NCBI GenBank assembly: GCA_029547605.1
Contig: JAKPPB010000020.1
Location: forward strand, 1 to 64,000
Reading direction: 5' to 3'
Source of the DNA: Methanobacteriota archaeon
Lineage (GTDB): Archaea; Halobacteriota; Methanomicrobia; Methanomicrobiales; Methanospirillaceae
DNA: 64,000 bases
This document shows positions 20,624-29,748 of this stretch, in pieces. The notes under the pieces are model-generated. The model saw only the letters and a program-made list of their open reading frames with translations, had not been told where the DNA came from and ran no database searches. The translations under genes were made by a program, and so were the position numbers. Each line of letters opens with the position of its first letter. Position 1 is the stretch's first letter.

Positions 20624-20827
20624 TCACCCGCGTCTCCTGCTGTTCGCTTCGGTCTTTATCCGGGCAATGGTCCGTCGCAGTTCCCTGATCCGGCCCGGGT
20701 TCTCTGTGGAACCCCCGGCGCTGACCTTCCCGTTGTGCTGGATGAGCTCCATCTTGAGCTTCTCCATCTGCTCCTGCAGTTCCACGTCGGAGAGCTGCCG
20801 TACTTCCTGAGCTCGGAATATCGCCAT
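20624..20827 (-). CDS. rpl29p: Ribosomal protein uL29
   Basis: MAIFRAQEVRQLSDVELQEQMEKLKMELIQ...GRIRELRRTIARIKTEAN. Confidence 0.95.
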   Translation of the reverse strand: MAIFRAQEVRQLSDVELQEQMEKLKMELIQHNGKVSAGGSTENPGRIRELRRTIARIKTEANSRRRG

Positions 20828-21541
20828 CTACTTCCTCCCCAGCAGCTTCTCTTCGTCAAAGTCATCGGGCCCTTCCGGGATATCGTCGATGATCTCTTCG
20901 CCTACCGCCGTGACGGCGATCTCCTCAATCACGCGGGGCTTCTCCCGCTTTGCAGTCACCTCGAAGTGGTCGGGTATCTTTGCACCGGCGGGAATGATCT
21001 TGACCTGCACCCCGATTACCCCCAGTTTCTTGACCGCAACGGCGTATCCTTTCTCGACGATGGTGTTCGAAGGTTCACCGCAGTGCTTGATGTAACCGTC
21101 CGAGAACTTCTGGACTCGTGCCCGTGCACCGGTCAGCTTCCCGGCGATGACCACCTCGCAGCCGAGCGCGCCGGCCTCCATCACCCTGCGGATGATGCTC
21201 TGGCCGGCCTTCCTGAAGTACCAGCCGCGCTCCAGCGCGTTTGCCAGCCTTTCTGCCATGATCTGGGCATTGAAACTGGGATTTGGTACCTGCTGCACCT
21301 CGATCTGAGGGGACTCGACCGCGAAATCGGTTGCGAGGTCCTGGGTGAGCTGGCGTACCACTTTGCCTCCCTTTCCAATCACGATACCGGGCTTCTCCGC
21401 GAATATGGTGACCTGGGTCCCGAGGGGAGTGCGCTGCAGGTCCATGCCTCCGTACCCGGCCCTTTTCAGCTCCTTTTTCAAGTGCTTCTCTACGCGGGCC
21501 TTTCGTACGCCTTCAGCCACGAATTTTCTCTCTACTGCCAT
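20828..21541 (-). CDS. rps3p: Ribosomal protein uS3
   Basis: [59 protein letters not shown] (KH domain). Confidence 0.97.
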   Translation of the reverse strand: MAVERKFVAEGVRKARVEKHLKKELKRAGYGGMDLQRTPLGTQVTIFAEKPGIVIGKGGKVVRQLTQDLATDFAVESPQIEVQQVPNPSFNAQIMAERLANALERGWYFRKAGQSIIRRVMEAGALGCEVVIAGKLTGARARVQKFSDGYIKHCGEPSNTIVEKGYAVAVKKLGVIGVQVKIIPAGAKIPDHFEVTAKREKPRVIEEIAVTAVGEEIIDDIPEGPDDFDEEKLLGRK

Positions 21542-22002
21542 TACTGCACTTCCCTGACCACTATCTCGATGTTCACAGTCTCCCTGCGCTTGGGAGTCGC
21601 CCTGCCCATGGCCCTGGGGAACATACCCCGGAAGCCGCGGCCGCGGTTTGCCGAGACATGCACGATCTCCAGGTTCTCCGTATCGAGACCGATGTACTCA
21701 GCATTCTTTACGACTGACTGCAGGAGCCTGATATAGGCGTGGGACGCTTTCTTTGGGTATCGCCCCGCGTCCCAGCCGGGCAGGCCGCGCTTGTGCGCCA
21801 CCTTCCGGTTGAACCTCCGGAATGGGATGGCCTTCTTGTGGTCGATGACCTGCTCGAGGTAGGAGATGGCCTCTCCCGTGCGCTTGAACTTGATGAAGCT
21901 GGCAATCTCCATGGCGTGCTTGGGGGAGATGGAAAGCTCGTTTGCCTTCCCCCGTGCCACGTTGTCGCCCCCGATTTCCTGGGAATAATGTGTTCTTGCC
22001 AT
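21541..22002 (-). CDS. rpl22p: Ribosomal protein uL22
   Basis: [54 protein letters not shown]. Confidence 0.97.
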   Translation of the reverse strand: MARTHYSQEIGGDNVARGKANELSISPKHAMEIASFIKFKRTGEAISYLEQVIDHKKAIPFRRFNRKVAHKRGLPGWDAGRYPKKASHAYIRLLQSVVKNAEYIGLDTENLEIVHVSANRGRGFRGMFPRAMGRATPKRRETVNIEIVVREVQ

Positions 22003-22009
22003 TGTTCAA

Positions 22010-22423
22010 TCACTTCAGCGGCACGTACTTGCTCGATCGGGTTGCACCGATACCGGCGCTCCCGTGGCTCACCTTCTTCCTTGTGAGGGCGAACTCGCCC
22101 AGGTAATGGAAGAGTGTTTCGGGTTGCAACTCCACCTTCACGAACTCCTTCCCGTTGTGGACCTCCACTGCACTTCCCACCATCTCGGGCATGATGATCA
22201 TGTCACGCAGGTGGGTCCGGATGGCCCCGTCGCCTTTCCGGAACTGGGTGAGGAGGTGCTCTTCGCCACGGGTCAGGCCGCGGATTACCTTGCGGCGGGC
22301 GCGGGAGGGCATCAGCGGGATCAGCTCGGATCTTCCCATTGCGCGAAGGTCATCCAGCCGGAATCCCCTGTAGGTAAACTCCTCGCGCCGCCTTGGAAGT
22401 CTCTTCTGTGTCTTCTTTGCCAT
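22010..22423 (-). CDS. rps19p: Ribosomal protein uS19
   Basis: IRTHLRDMIIMPEMVGSAVEVHNGKEFVKVELQPETLFHYLGEFALTRKKVSHGSAGIGATRSSKYVPLK. Confidence 0.97.
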   Translation of the reverse strand: MAKKTQKRLPRRREEFTYRGFRLDDLRAMGRSELIPLMPSRARRKVIRGLTRGEEHLLTQFRKGDGAIRTHLRDMIIMPEMVGSAVEVHNGKEFVKVELQPETLFHYLGEFALTRKKVSHGSAGIGATRSSKYVPLK

Positions 22424-22433
22424 GGTTTTTCCC

Positions 22434-23159
22434 TCACTTCTTCGAAAGCCCGGTTCTCCTTGCAGCCATGTGCCCTACTGCCCGTCCGGGCGAGGTGCCC
22501 CTGGCGATCGTCTTCGGCCGCCCAGGGTGCTGATGTCCCCCGCCGCCAAATGGGTGGTCGATCACGTTCATGGCAACACCCCTGACGCGGGGCCAGTTGG
22601 ATGCAGTGTTCCGCATCTTGTGGTGCTTCTTTCCAGCCTTGACAAATGGCTTCTCTCCCCGGCCTCCACCGGCAACGATCCCCACCGTCGCCCGGCAGCG
22701 ATCATTGAACCACTTGGTCTTGCCGCTCGGCATGGTGACACCCACGCGGCCCTCGCTCTTGTCGACGACGACCGCCTGGACGCCTCCCGAACGTACGAAC
22801 TTGCCTCCGTCGTTTGGCTGCGCCTCGATGTTGCAGACGTAGGTCCCGGTGGGGATCTCGCCCAGGGGAAGGGTGTTCCCGTTCCTTATCTCGGCCTCCG
22901 GTCCCCATGCGACCCTGTCACCTACGCCCATTCCCTCAGTGATCAGCATGTAGACCTTGCTGCCGGTCTCGAGCCTCACCAGGGCGATCGGGGCGTGCCT
23001 TGCCGGGTCATGCTCGATATCCTCGACGCGGCCGCGTACCGTGCTCTCGCCGCTGCCGATGTGCCGCAGTGCGGCCTTGTACCGGTGGGAGGGAGCCCGG
23101 TAGGTCGGACCTCCTTTCCCCCGGCTCTGTGTGGTAATGCGATGTCCCATCTTCCCCAC
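22434..23159 (-). CDS. rpl2p: Ribosomal protein uL2
   Basis: MGKMGHRITTQSRGKGGPTYRAPSHRYKAALRH...WPRVRGVAMNVIDHPFGGGGHQHPGRPKTIARGTSPGRAVG. Confidence 0.98.
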   Translation of the reverse strand: MGKMGHRITTQSRGKGGPTYRAPSHRYKAALRHIGSGESTVRGRVEDIEHDPARHAPIALVRLETGSKVYMLITEGMGVGDRVAWGPEAEIRNGNTLPLGEIPTGTYVCNIEAQPNDGGKFVRSGGVQAVVVDKSEGRVGVTMPSGKTKWFNDRCRATVGIVAGGGRGEKPFVKAGKKHHKMRNTASNWPRVRGVAMNVIDHPFGGGGHQHPGRPKTIARGTSPGRAVGHMAARRTGLSKK

Positions 23160-23408
23160 CTACATGATGCCAAGCCGGCTGAGGATCTCCTCGGCCGCCT
23201 TCTCGTTGGCGAAACTGATTACCGCCTTCTTCCTGCCATCCATGGCCATCATTGTGGACACATGGGTGACTTCCTGTTCGAAAGTTCGCTCGATCTCCCG
23301 CTTGATCTGGTTCTTTGTGGCGTTGCTGTCCACCACGAACTGCAGCTTGTTTTGGTTCTCGAGCATCATCATGGCCTTCTCTGTGACGAATGGGTAACGG
23401 AGCACCAT
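23160..23408 (-). CDS. rpl23p: Ribosomal protein uL23
   Basis: MVLRYPFVTEKAMMMLENQNKLQFVVDSNATKNQIKREIE. Confidence 0.96.
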   Translation of the reverse strand: MVLRYPFVTEKAMMMLENQNKLQFVVDSNATKNQIKREIERTFEQEVTHVSTMMAMDGRKKAVISFANEKAAEEILSRLGIM

Positions 23409-23409
23409 G

Positions 23410-24156
23410 TCACTGCCCTCCCAGCCTCTTGAGCGCGCTCTCTGTCCACAGGGTAAGCCTGCCAGCCTGTGTCCCCGGCGCAAGGAGCTCGCAGTTCAAC
23501 TGGTCAACCGTCGCGATATCCACTCCGGCAAGGTTCCCTGCCGCCCGGAGGGGCGCGTCCGCAGTCACGATCAGGAGACTCTTTCTCTGCTTGTAGCGGC
23601 GGCCCCTCATCTTTCCGCGTCCTGCACGGACCTTCTTGCTCGCCTTCGCCCGCTCCACGTCCTGGAGTGCGCCCACTGCGGCCAGGGCCGAGATGATCTC
23701 GCTCGTCTTGCCGAGCTCGCCAAACCGGTCCTCCATCACGAGGGGTACGGGGCATGAGAACGCGTGCCCGCGGGACCTGACCAGGTCTTCGCATACCGTT
23801 GCAGCAAGCGCCGACCGGAATGCCTTCTGCTTCTCTTTCTTGTTGATCTGGCGGACCAGGATCTTCTGGACCACCGGGGGATGCGCCTCGCGGCCACCCT
23901 TGGCCTGCGGGATCTTCGCGGCCCGGGAGCCTCCCTTGATCCTCGGGAGTTGCGCAACACCGCGCCCTGAACCCCAGCTCTCCGCAGACGAGAGTATGCC
24001 GGCATACGGGTATGTCCCGTGGGGCTGGCGCCGCGTGCTCTGAAGGGCGATGACCGCCTTCTTGATCAGGTCAGGCCGGAACTCTTCAGTGAACACCGGC
24101 GGGAGTTCGATCTCCCCTGCGACCGATCCATCGAGTGAAAATACTTGTGCTTTCAT
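23410..24156 (-). CDS. rpl4p: Ribosomal protein uL4
   Basis: MKAQVFSLDGSVAGEIELPPVFTEEFRPDLIKKAVIALQSTRRQPHG. Confidence 0.97.
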   Translation of the reverse strand: MKAQVFSLDGSVAGEIELPPVFTEEFRPDLIKKAVIALQSTRRQPHGTYPYAGILSSAESWGSGRGVAQLPRIKGGSRAAKIPQAKGGREAHPPVVQKILVRQINKKEKQKAFRSALAATVCEDLVRSRGHAFSCPVPLVMEDRFGELGKTSEIISALAAVGALQDVERAKASKKVRAGRGKMRGRRYKQRKSLLIVTADAPLRAAGNLAGVDIATVDQLNCELLAPGTQAGRLTLWTESALKRLGGQ

Positions 24157-24163
24157 CGCTCTC

Positions 24164-25177
24164 TCACCCCTGCTTGCTCTCCACGCTCACGAACTCGATC
24201 GATGGCTGCCTGACCACGTGCTCTCCCTGCCGCATGGCGGGGCGGATGCGCACCAGGCGCTTGACCGGACCGGGGATCGACCCCTTGATCAGGACATAGG
24301 GGTTCTTCAGCACACCGTAGTGCATGAATCCGCCTGCGGGGCTGATCTCAGCTCCGTTCTCCCCGATCTTGAGGATGCGCTTGTTGAACTCGGTCCTCTG
24401 CTGGTACCCCATCTGTCCCATCTGGGGGACCTGCCAGCGCACGTGATGGGGGTTCCATGGCCCCAGGTTGCCCACGTGGCGCTTCTTTCCGCCACGGGAG
24501 TGCTTGCGCTTCCGGAGTTTTATCCCCCAGCGCTTCACCGGGCCCTGGGTCCCCTTTCCGGTGGTGATGGCCGTGATATCCGCGTATGCACCGGGCTGTA
24601 TCACGCTCTTTAAGTCGACTTCTTTTCCAAGGAGGCCCTCGAGGAACGCGAACTGTTGTTCAGCCGAACCCCCGGCAACCCTTACCTCCATGATTTCGGG
24701 CACTTTCTTTGGCACACCGGAGACCTCGTGTGGAAGGGTATGCATCACTGCAAAGAGTTCTGCGACGATTCCCCTCGCAATCGCATCCTTTATCGCCGCT
24801 TTTGCGGTTTCTCCGTCATACTGCTTTGGTGGCGTGATCCTTTTTTCAAGGGCCTGGTCAAGGTCCCCTGCCCACACCTCGGTAATGGGGTGCTTGCCGT
24901 AGGAGTCCCTGCCGTATGCCCTGATCGCGGCGACCTTCATCGCCGGGATCTCCACGACTGTGACAGGGACCATGATGTCCTTGCCCTCGGTCGGGCTGTT
25001 TTTGTGATCATCGACCATGATCACGTGGGTCATGCCTACCTTATAGCCGGCAAAGCCCTGCAGTATAGGGTTCCCCTGGTAGGAAGGCCAGGACTGGTAC
25101 TTCGGTACCGGGCTCTTGGCCCTCTTGCGGGGACTGAAGGCAAGGGATCCTTTTCTTGGCTGGTTAATCTTTGGCAT
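24164..25177 (-). CDS. rpl3p: Ribosomal protein uL3
   Basis: [46 protein letters not shown]. Confidence 0.97.
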   Translation of the reverse strand: MPKINQPRKGSLAFSPRKRAKSPVPKYQSWPSYQGNPILQGFAGYKVGMTHVIMVDDHKNSPTEGKDIMVPVTVVEIPAMKVAAIRAYGRDSYGKHPITEVWAGDLDQALEKRITPPKQYDGETAKAAIKDAIARGIVAELFAVMHTLPHEVSGVPKKVPEIMEVRVAGGSAEQQFAFLEGLLGKEVDLKSVIQPGAYADITAITTGKGTQGPVKRWGIKLRKRKHSRGGKKRHVGNLGPWNPHHVRWQVPQMGQMGYQQRTEFNKRILKIGENGAEISPAGGFMHYGVLKNPYVLIKGSIPGPVKRLVRIRPAMRQGEHVVRQPSIEFVSVESKQG

Positions 25178-25657
25178 GGTTCAATCAATCCTGCACTAAT
25201 GACTGGAACGTAGACCATTTCCTGGCCTGGAACCGAACCTAATCGGTTTCACTCGCCTAAATATCGGCCGGTTGTACACCGGATATGAGTGATGTTTCCG
25301 GGCCGCTGGCATGCGGATGCCCAGAAGGATACCTGGAATCTGTCCAGGCACCCGGTTCATCGCCGCAGCGGTGCGAAGAGGGAGATCCCCTCTTTTGGTG
25401 CAGTACCCCGGAAAGGCGGCCTTTTCTCTGGTTACTGGCCGTCTCCCCTGTGACCTGTCTCGCGAAAGAGATCCTGAACCGGGCGTGTACAGGCCACTCT
25501 AGGCCATGTACAGGGCTCATATCCCAGAGGATACGTCCGCCCTTCACGCCTCTTTCAGATCCACCGTGTCGTCCGGTGGTGATTGCTCACCACATACTCA
25601 TACAAAGGCACGGGCCCTCGAGGACGCGTGCCCCCGACCTTTGATGAGCCTCCATCT

Positions 25658-25676
25658 CCCGGCACCTGGTGCCGGG
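25658..25676. repeat. Perfect inverted repeat, 9-bp arms around a 1-bp centre, in intergenic DNA
   Basis: cccggcacc-t-ggtgccggg read directly. Confidence 0.7.
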
Positions 25677-25761
25677 GTGCATATGGAACCTCATATAGGC
25701 TTCCTTAATTATACGAGGGAAATGAATATAAATCTTGTTCCGGTCTGAAAGGGATGCACTG

Positions 25762-26166
25762 TTATCCGAAGTACAACTCCCCGTCCTCGTTGATGTATAC
25801 CTCGATGTTTTCCCTCACAAAACGGGCTTTGAAGCGTTCCGGTGCAGAATCGCGCATCTTGTTGATCAGCGAGATGGTATCGTACTTCACCTTGATTCCC
25901 ATCTTCTCCGCTTCCTGGTAGATCAAGGTGGCGACATCAAGAAGGTCTGTTCCTGCGGGGATTTTGCAGAGATGGGTGGCATCCAGCGTGTACAGGAATT
26001 CCAGTGTCTCTTTTGCCCTGTTGATGTTCTCCACTGCTGATTTCTCGATAGTGCAGACATTTGCCTTTGAAGTGTGAATGATATCTGCAATCTGCTGCTG
26101 GGTAAGCCCCTGCTTCCTGTATCGCAGGACTTCCTTCTGCCGGTCCGTCAGCAGCCCGTCTTTCAT
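25762..26166 (-). CDS. tfx: Tfx-family DNA-binding protein
   Basis: LTDRQKEVLRYRKQGLTQQQIADIIHTSKANVCTIEKSAVENINRAKETLEFL HTH. Confidence 0.85.
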   Translation of the reverse strand: MKDGLLTDRQKEVLRYRKQGLTQQQIADIIHTSKANVCTIEKSAVENINRAKETLEFLYTLDATHLCKIPAGTDLLDVATLIYQEAEKMGIKVKYDTISLINKMRDSAPERFKARFVRENIEVYINEDGELYFG

Positions 26167-26326
26167 GTTACTGGATACGATCAGTAGACTTAAACACTTT
26201 TCGTTAACTTTTCTCTGTCTCCATCTGCGAGGGGAGGGGTCGGGCGTTGCAGGGGATGTCCTTCCGTGAATTCATCGTTAAACGAAAAATTGGCCATTAT
26301 TCTCAAAAAAAGAGATTTCAAAACGT

Positions 26327-26335
26327 TTATATTTG
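26327..26335 (+). promoter_or_regulatory. Probable TATA box for mtd
   Basis: tttatattt about 50 nt upstream of the mtd ATG; GAGGTG ribosome-binding site at 26370-26375. Confidence 0.55.
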
Positions 26336-26381
26336 CACCGGCGAATAGTAACCTGTTATCACCAAAACTGAGGTGTATTAC

Positions 26382-27221
26382 ATGGTTGTGAAAGTAGGAG
26401 TTGCAAAACTGGGCAATATCGCCAGTGGTGTAATGGCCGAGCTTCTTCTTGACGAGAGAGCCGACCGAGAGGACATGCAGACATTCATGGCCACGAGCGG
26501 GACCAAGCTCCAGCCCGAGGACATTGACCGCGTCGTGAACAACATGGTTGCCTGGAAACCCGATTTTGCCATCGTGGTCTCCCCCAACGGCGTCCTTCCC
26601 GGCCCCACCGGTGCCCGCGAGCGGCTCCTTGCAGCCGGGATCCCCACTGTCTTCATCACCGACGACGTGACCACCAAGAAGGAGTGGGCAGAAATCAAGG
26701 ACGGCAAGTTCGGGTACATCATCATGAAGGGCGATGCAATGATCGGCGCCCGCAGGGAGTTCCTGGACCCCATCGAGATGGCAGACTATAACGGCAACCT
26801 GGTGAAGGTGCTCTCTGTCACGGGAGCATTCCGCAAACTGCAGATGGCCCTCGACCAGGTCATCGACCAGGTAAAGGCAGGGAAGAAGGGCGCTGAACTG
26901 GCACTCCCCAAGCTCGTGGTCACCTCTGACAAGGCTGTAGACGGCGAGTTCACCAACCCCTACGCACTTGCGAAGGCACGTGCCGCATACGAGATTGCCT
27001 CGGCAGTCGCCATGGTGAACGTCAAGGGATGCTTCATGACCAAGGAATGGGAGAAGTATATCCCCATCGTCTGCAGTGCCCACGAAATGATGAGGGTTGC
27101 CGCAGTGCTCTGCGATGAGGCCCGTGAACTTGAGAAGGCATGCGACGGCGTAATCCGCAAGCCCCACAAGAAAGACGGCGTGATCGTCTCAAAGACCAAG
27201 CTGATCAGCAAGCCCGAGTAA
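26382..27221 (+). CDS. mtd: F420-dependent methylenetetrahydromethanopterin dehydrogenase
   Basis: [51 protein letters not shown]. Confidence 0.97.
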   Translation: MVVKVGVAKLGNIASGVMAELLLDERADREDMQTFMATSGTKLQPEDIDRVVNNMVAWKPDFAIVVSPNGVLPGPTGARERLLAAGIPTVFITDDVTTKKEWAEIKDGKFGYIIMKGDAMIGARREFLDPIEMADYNGNLVKVLSVTGAFRKLQMALDQVIDQVKAGKKGAELALPKLVVTSDKAVDGEFTNPYALAKARAAYEIASAVAMVNVKGCFMTKEWEKYIPIVCSAHEMMRVAAVLCDEARELEKACDGVIRKPHKKDGVIVSKTKLISKPE

Positions 27222-27294
27222 ATCTCTTCCCTTTTTTTCTCTATCGCAAAGATGCGTCGCCCAGTCGCCCGGAACGCATCCCGCCGGAAACTTC

Positions 27295-28224
27295 CTAGGT
27301 TCTGGATTCTGTAAAATAGGATGCCAATTCCTCGGGAAGAGTGAGAATGACGGGTTCCTGGTGGAGCCGTTCCATGAATGCCGAATCGCTCGTAGAAGAT
27401 ACGTTCGGGTTCATGCGAGATATGAGAGAGCAGAACGCAGAGAACCCACGTCGCGATCCCGGCCGGTCAAAGAAGAGGGACATGTTGAACGCATGAGTCC
27501 CAAGGCTCCGGTACATCGAAAGGACTGAGAGAAGCCCCTCAACGAATGTCGCAAGATACGGCTCGAAATCAGGCATGGACGATATGGGGAGGATGGCCCG
27601 CACCTCCCGCTCGCCCAGGGGCACCGCCTGGGCCAGCCAGCAGATCTCGTCGCCAAAGAGGAACCGTGGGCCGGATCGCTCTTCTTTCACGAGGTCATCC
27701 CAGTAACTGCGTCCATGGCGTCTGAGGTAGGAAGCGCTTCCCCGAAGGTACCGTTCCAACAGCGCCGGGGGCACAGGGTCCGCCAGCCCCTGGAGGTGGG
27801 GATGGACGATCGAGGCCCCTGCCGAGGAGAGATAGTTCCAGTTGATGGATGGGAACCCCGGCTGGCCGGCAAGTGATTCTATCATCCCCTCAAACGCATC
27901 CCCTATTTGCCCGGGTGTGAAGGCGTCGACGTGATGAGCCCTGGTGATGACCGTCACCGTATGCCACTTCGCATAGGGGAAGAGGTTCGGAAACGTGAGG
28001 CTCTCTCCCCGTACAATCCGGGTCCCACCCGGGAAGCAGGGGGTTGTCTCCTCAACCCGGCTGGTGCAGAACGGGCAAGGCGAGGTCTGTTCCGGTGGAG
28101 AGTACACCACGTCGAGCCTTCGATTGAGCCGCCCTGGAGCGATCCTGCACCGGAGCCCTGATACGTGCTCTTCCCGGTACTCGATCGAGCTGTCCCCTGA
28201 TCGGACCCTGGTGATGCGAAACAT
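27295..28224 (-). CDS. Galactose-1-phosphate uridylyltransferase-like (HIT superfamily) protein
   Basis: TSPCPFCTSR zinc motif, FPNLFPYAKWHTVTVITRAHHV, GASIVHPHLQG catalytic HxH. Confidence 0.82.
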   Translation of the reverse strand: MFRITRVRSGDSSIEYREEHVSGLRCRIAPGRLNRRLDVVYSPPEQTSPCPFCTSRVEETTPCFPGGTRIVRGESLTFPNLFPYAKWHTVTVITRAHHVDAFTPGQIGDAFEGMIESLAGQPGFPSINWNYLSSAGASIVHPHLQGLADPVPPALLERYLRGSASYLRRHGRSYWDDLVKEERSGPRFLFGDEICWLAQAVPLGEREVRAILPISSMPDFEPYLATFVEGLLSVLSMYRSLGTHAFNMSLFFDRPGSRRGFSAFCSLISRMNPNVSSTSDSAFMERLHQEPVILTLPEELASYFTESRT

Positions 28225-28305
28225 TGGCTTCTTGGGTATCTCAGGACGAATGGTCCCGGACCAGTCGAAAAAAAGGAGTGTTACCGGTGCTCGAAGGCGC
28301 CAGGC

Positions 28306-29295
28306 CTAGACAATGTACTTGCCGAGGAGGCGGATCGAGTTGGTCATGTCCGGCCCGAGTGGGGATCCGAAGATGATCTGGGTGACACCGGCCTTTGCCA
28401 GGTCCTCGCACTTCTGTTTGACCGTGTCTGGGGTTCCGGCGATGGTGAAGGCATCGATGGTCTTGTCATCGACGTTCTCTCCGGCGGTCTTGAAATCGAA
28501 CTTGGCAAGCGCAGCCTTGATGTTTGCCACCTTTGCGGCGTCAAGACCGTGGCGCTGGAGGAGCTCAGGCGGGGAGCCGGCAGCGATGAAGGCAGCGACA
28601 ATCTTGGCGGCGTTCCGGGCCTTCTTCTCGTTCATGTCAATGGACATCGCGGTGTAGGCACCGACGTCAAAGCCCTTCTTGCCTACCTTGTCGCAGGCTG
28701 CCTTGATGATTGGGATTGCCACGGCGAAGTCCTTCGGGTTGGATGCATTGATCAGTGCGCCGTCACCTACGGTCCCGGCAAGCTCAAGGACTTTTGGCCC
28801 CTGCGCGCCGACGTAGATCGGGATGCCCTTCTTGCCAGGGAGGTTCACTCCGGTGAGCTTGGCGCCGTCATAGTCGAAGAACTCCATCCCCGACTTCTTG
28901 ACCTCTTCTCCTGCACAGAGCTTTCGGATCTGGGCGATCGCCTCTCCGAGCCGTGCGACCGGTTTCTCGGGTTTGATGGCAAGTTTCGGGAGGGTGGACA
29001 GGTCACCGGGCCCGATGCCGAGCACCGCACGGCCGTCCGAGATCTCGTTCAGCGTGCACGCAAACGAGGCCATTGCGGCGGGCGTGTCGGTGAACGAGTT
29101 CATGATCCCAGGCCCCATCTTCAGGGTGGTGGTGGCGGCGGCGATCATGGCAAGGGTGGGGTAGCAGTGGCGGTTGTTGTAGTGGTTGGTGATCCACGCG
29201 TAGTCAATGTCCTTCGACTCTGCGAGCTTGCAGAAATTGACCACCTGCTTGACATTCACGTTGCCAGGCACAAATTCTATTCCATAGGTTGTCAA
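28306..29295 (-). CDS. mer: F420-dependent 5,10-methylenetetrahydromethanopterin reductase
   Basis: TTYGIEFVPGNVNVKQVVNFCKLAESKDIDYAWITNHYNNRHCYPTLAMIA (luciferase-like fold). Confidence 0.97.
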   Translation of the reverse strand: MTTYGIEFVPGNVNVKQVVNFCKLAESKDIDYAWITNHYNNRHCYPTLAMIAAATTTLKMGPGIMNSFTDTPAAMASFACTLNEISDGRAVLGIGPGDLSTLPKLAIKPEKPVARLGEAIAQIRKLCAGEEVKKSGMEFFDYDGAKLTGVNLPGKKGIPIYVGAQGPKVLELAGTVGDGALINASNPKDFAVAIPIIKAACDKVGKKGFDVGAYTAMSIDMNEKKARNAAKIVAAFIAAGSPPELLQRHGLDAAKVANIKAALAKFDFKTAGENVDDKTIDAFTIAGTPDTVKQKCEDLAKAGVTQIIFGSPLGPDMTNSIRLLGKYIV

Positions 29296-29330
29296 GGTAA
29301 CTTCACCTCATGGAGTATTATCGAACGAAG

Positions 29331-29340
29331 ATTTAAATAC
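29331..29340 (-). promoter_or_regulatory. Probable TATA element for mer
   Basis: gtatttaaat on the minus strand about 36 nt upstream of the ATG, followed by a GAGGTGA ribosome-binding site. Confidence 0.5.
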
Positions 29341-29748
29341 ATTATCATTTTTTATTGCGAGAATGTGGGGATAAGCCCCGATTCCCCGAAAAATAATCCC
29401 TATACGGCCCCGGATTCCAGTTGGCATTCTTCATTTTATCCAAGACGCAGAGAGATTTCATCTTTAGGGAAAAGTAATACCCTGCGATGGGACTGCACGT
29501 TCATCAGGCATCCCGCGTCGAAAAAGATCCTGCAAGGGATCTTCCTTACATTCCAGGGAACGGAGAGCAGAAGTGCTTTATTATCACAGGGAAAAATCCT
29601 GATAAAGAGAATGTGTGAGGAGATACGCGATGAGACGCGCTGTTGGTCGTGATTGCCCTCACCTTGCCGTTGAAGCGGCGGGCCTTTCCCATTCCCTCCT
29701 CTCCATACCCCCGCGTACCCGCAGAATGCACAGGAACCACACGATATC

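Noticed and set aside
20120-21736. 538-aa plus-strand ORF across ribosomal genes
   Set aside because: Antisense to six confident ribosomal-protein genes; no recognisable domain.
25285-25644. 119-aa ORF in the uL3/tfx intergenic region
   Set aside because: Pro/Cys/Arg-rich with no domain or ribosome-binding site; more likely non-coding.
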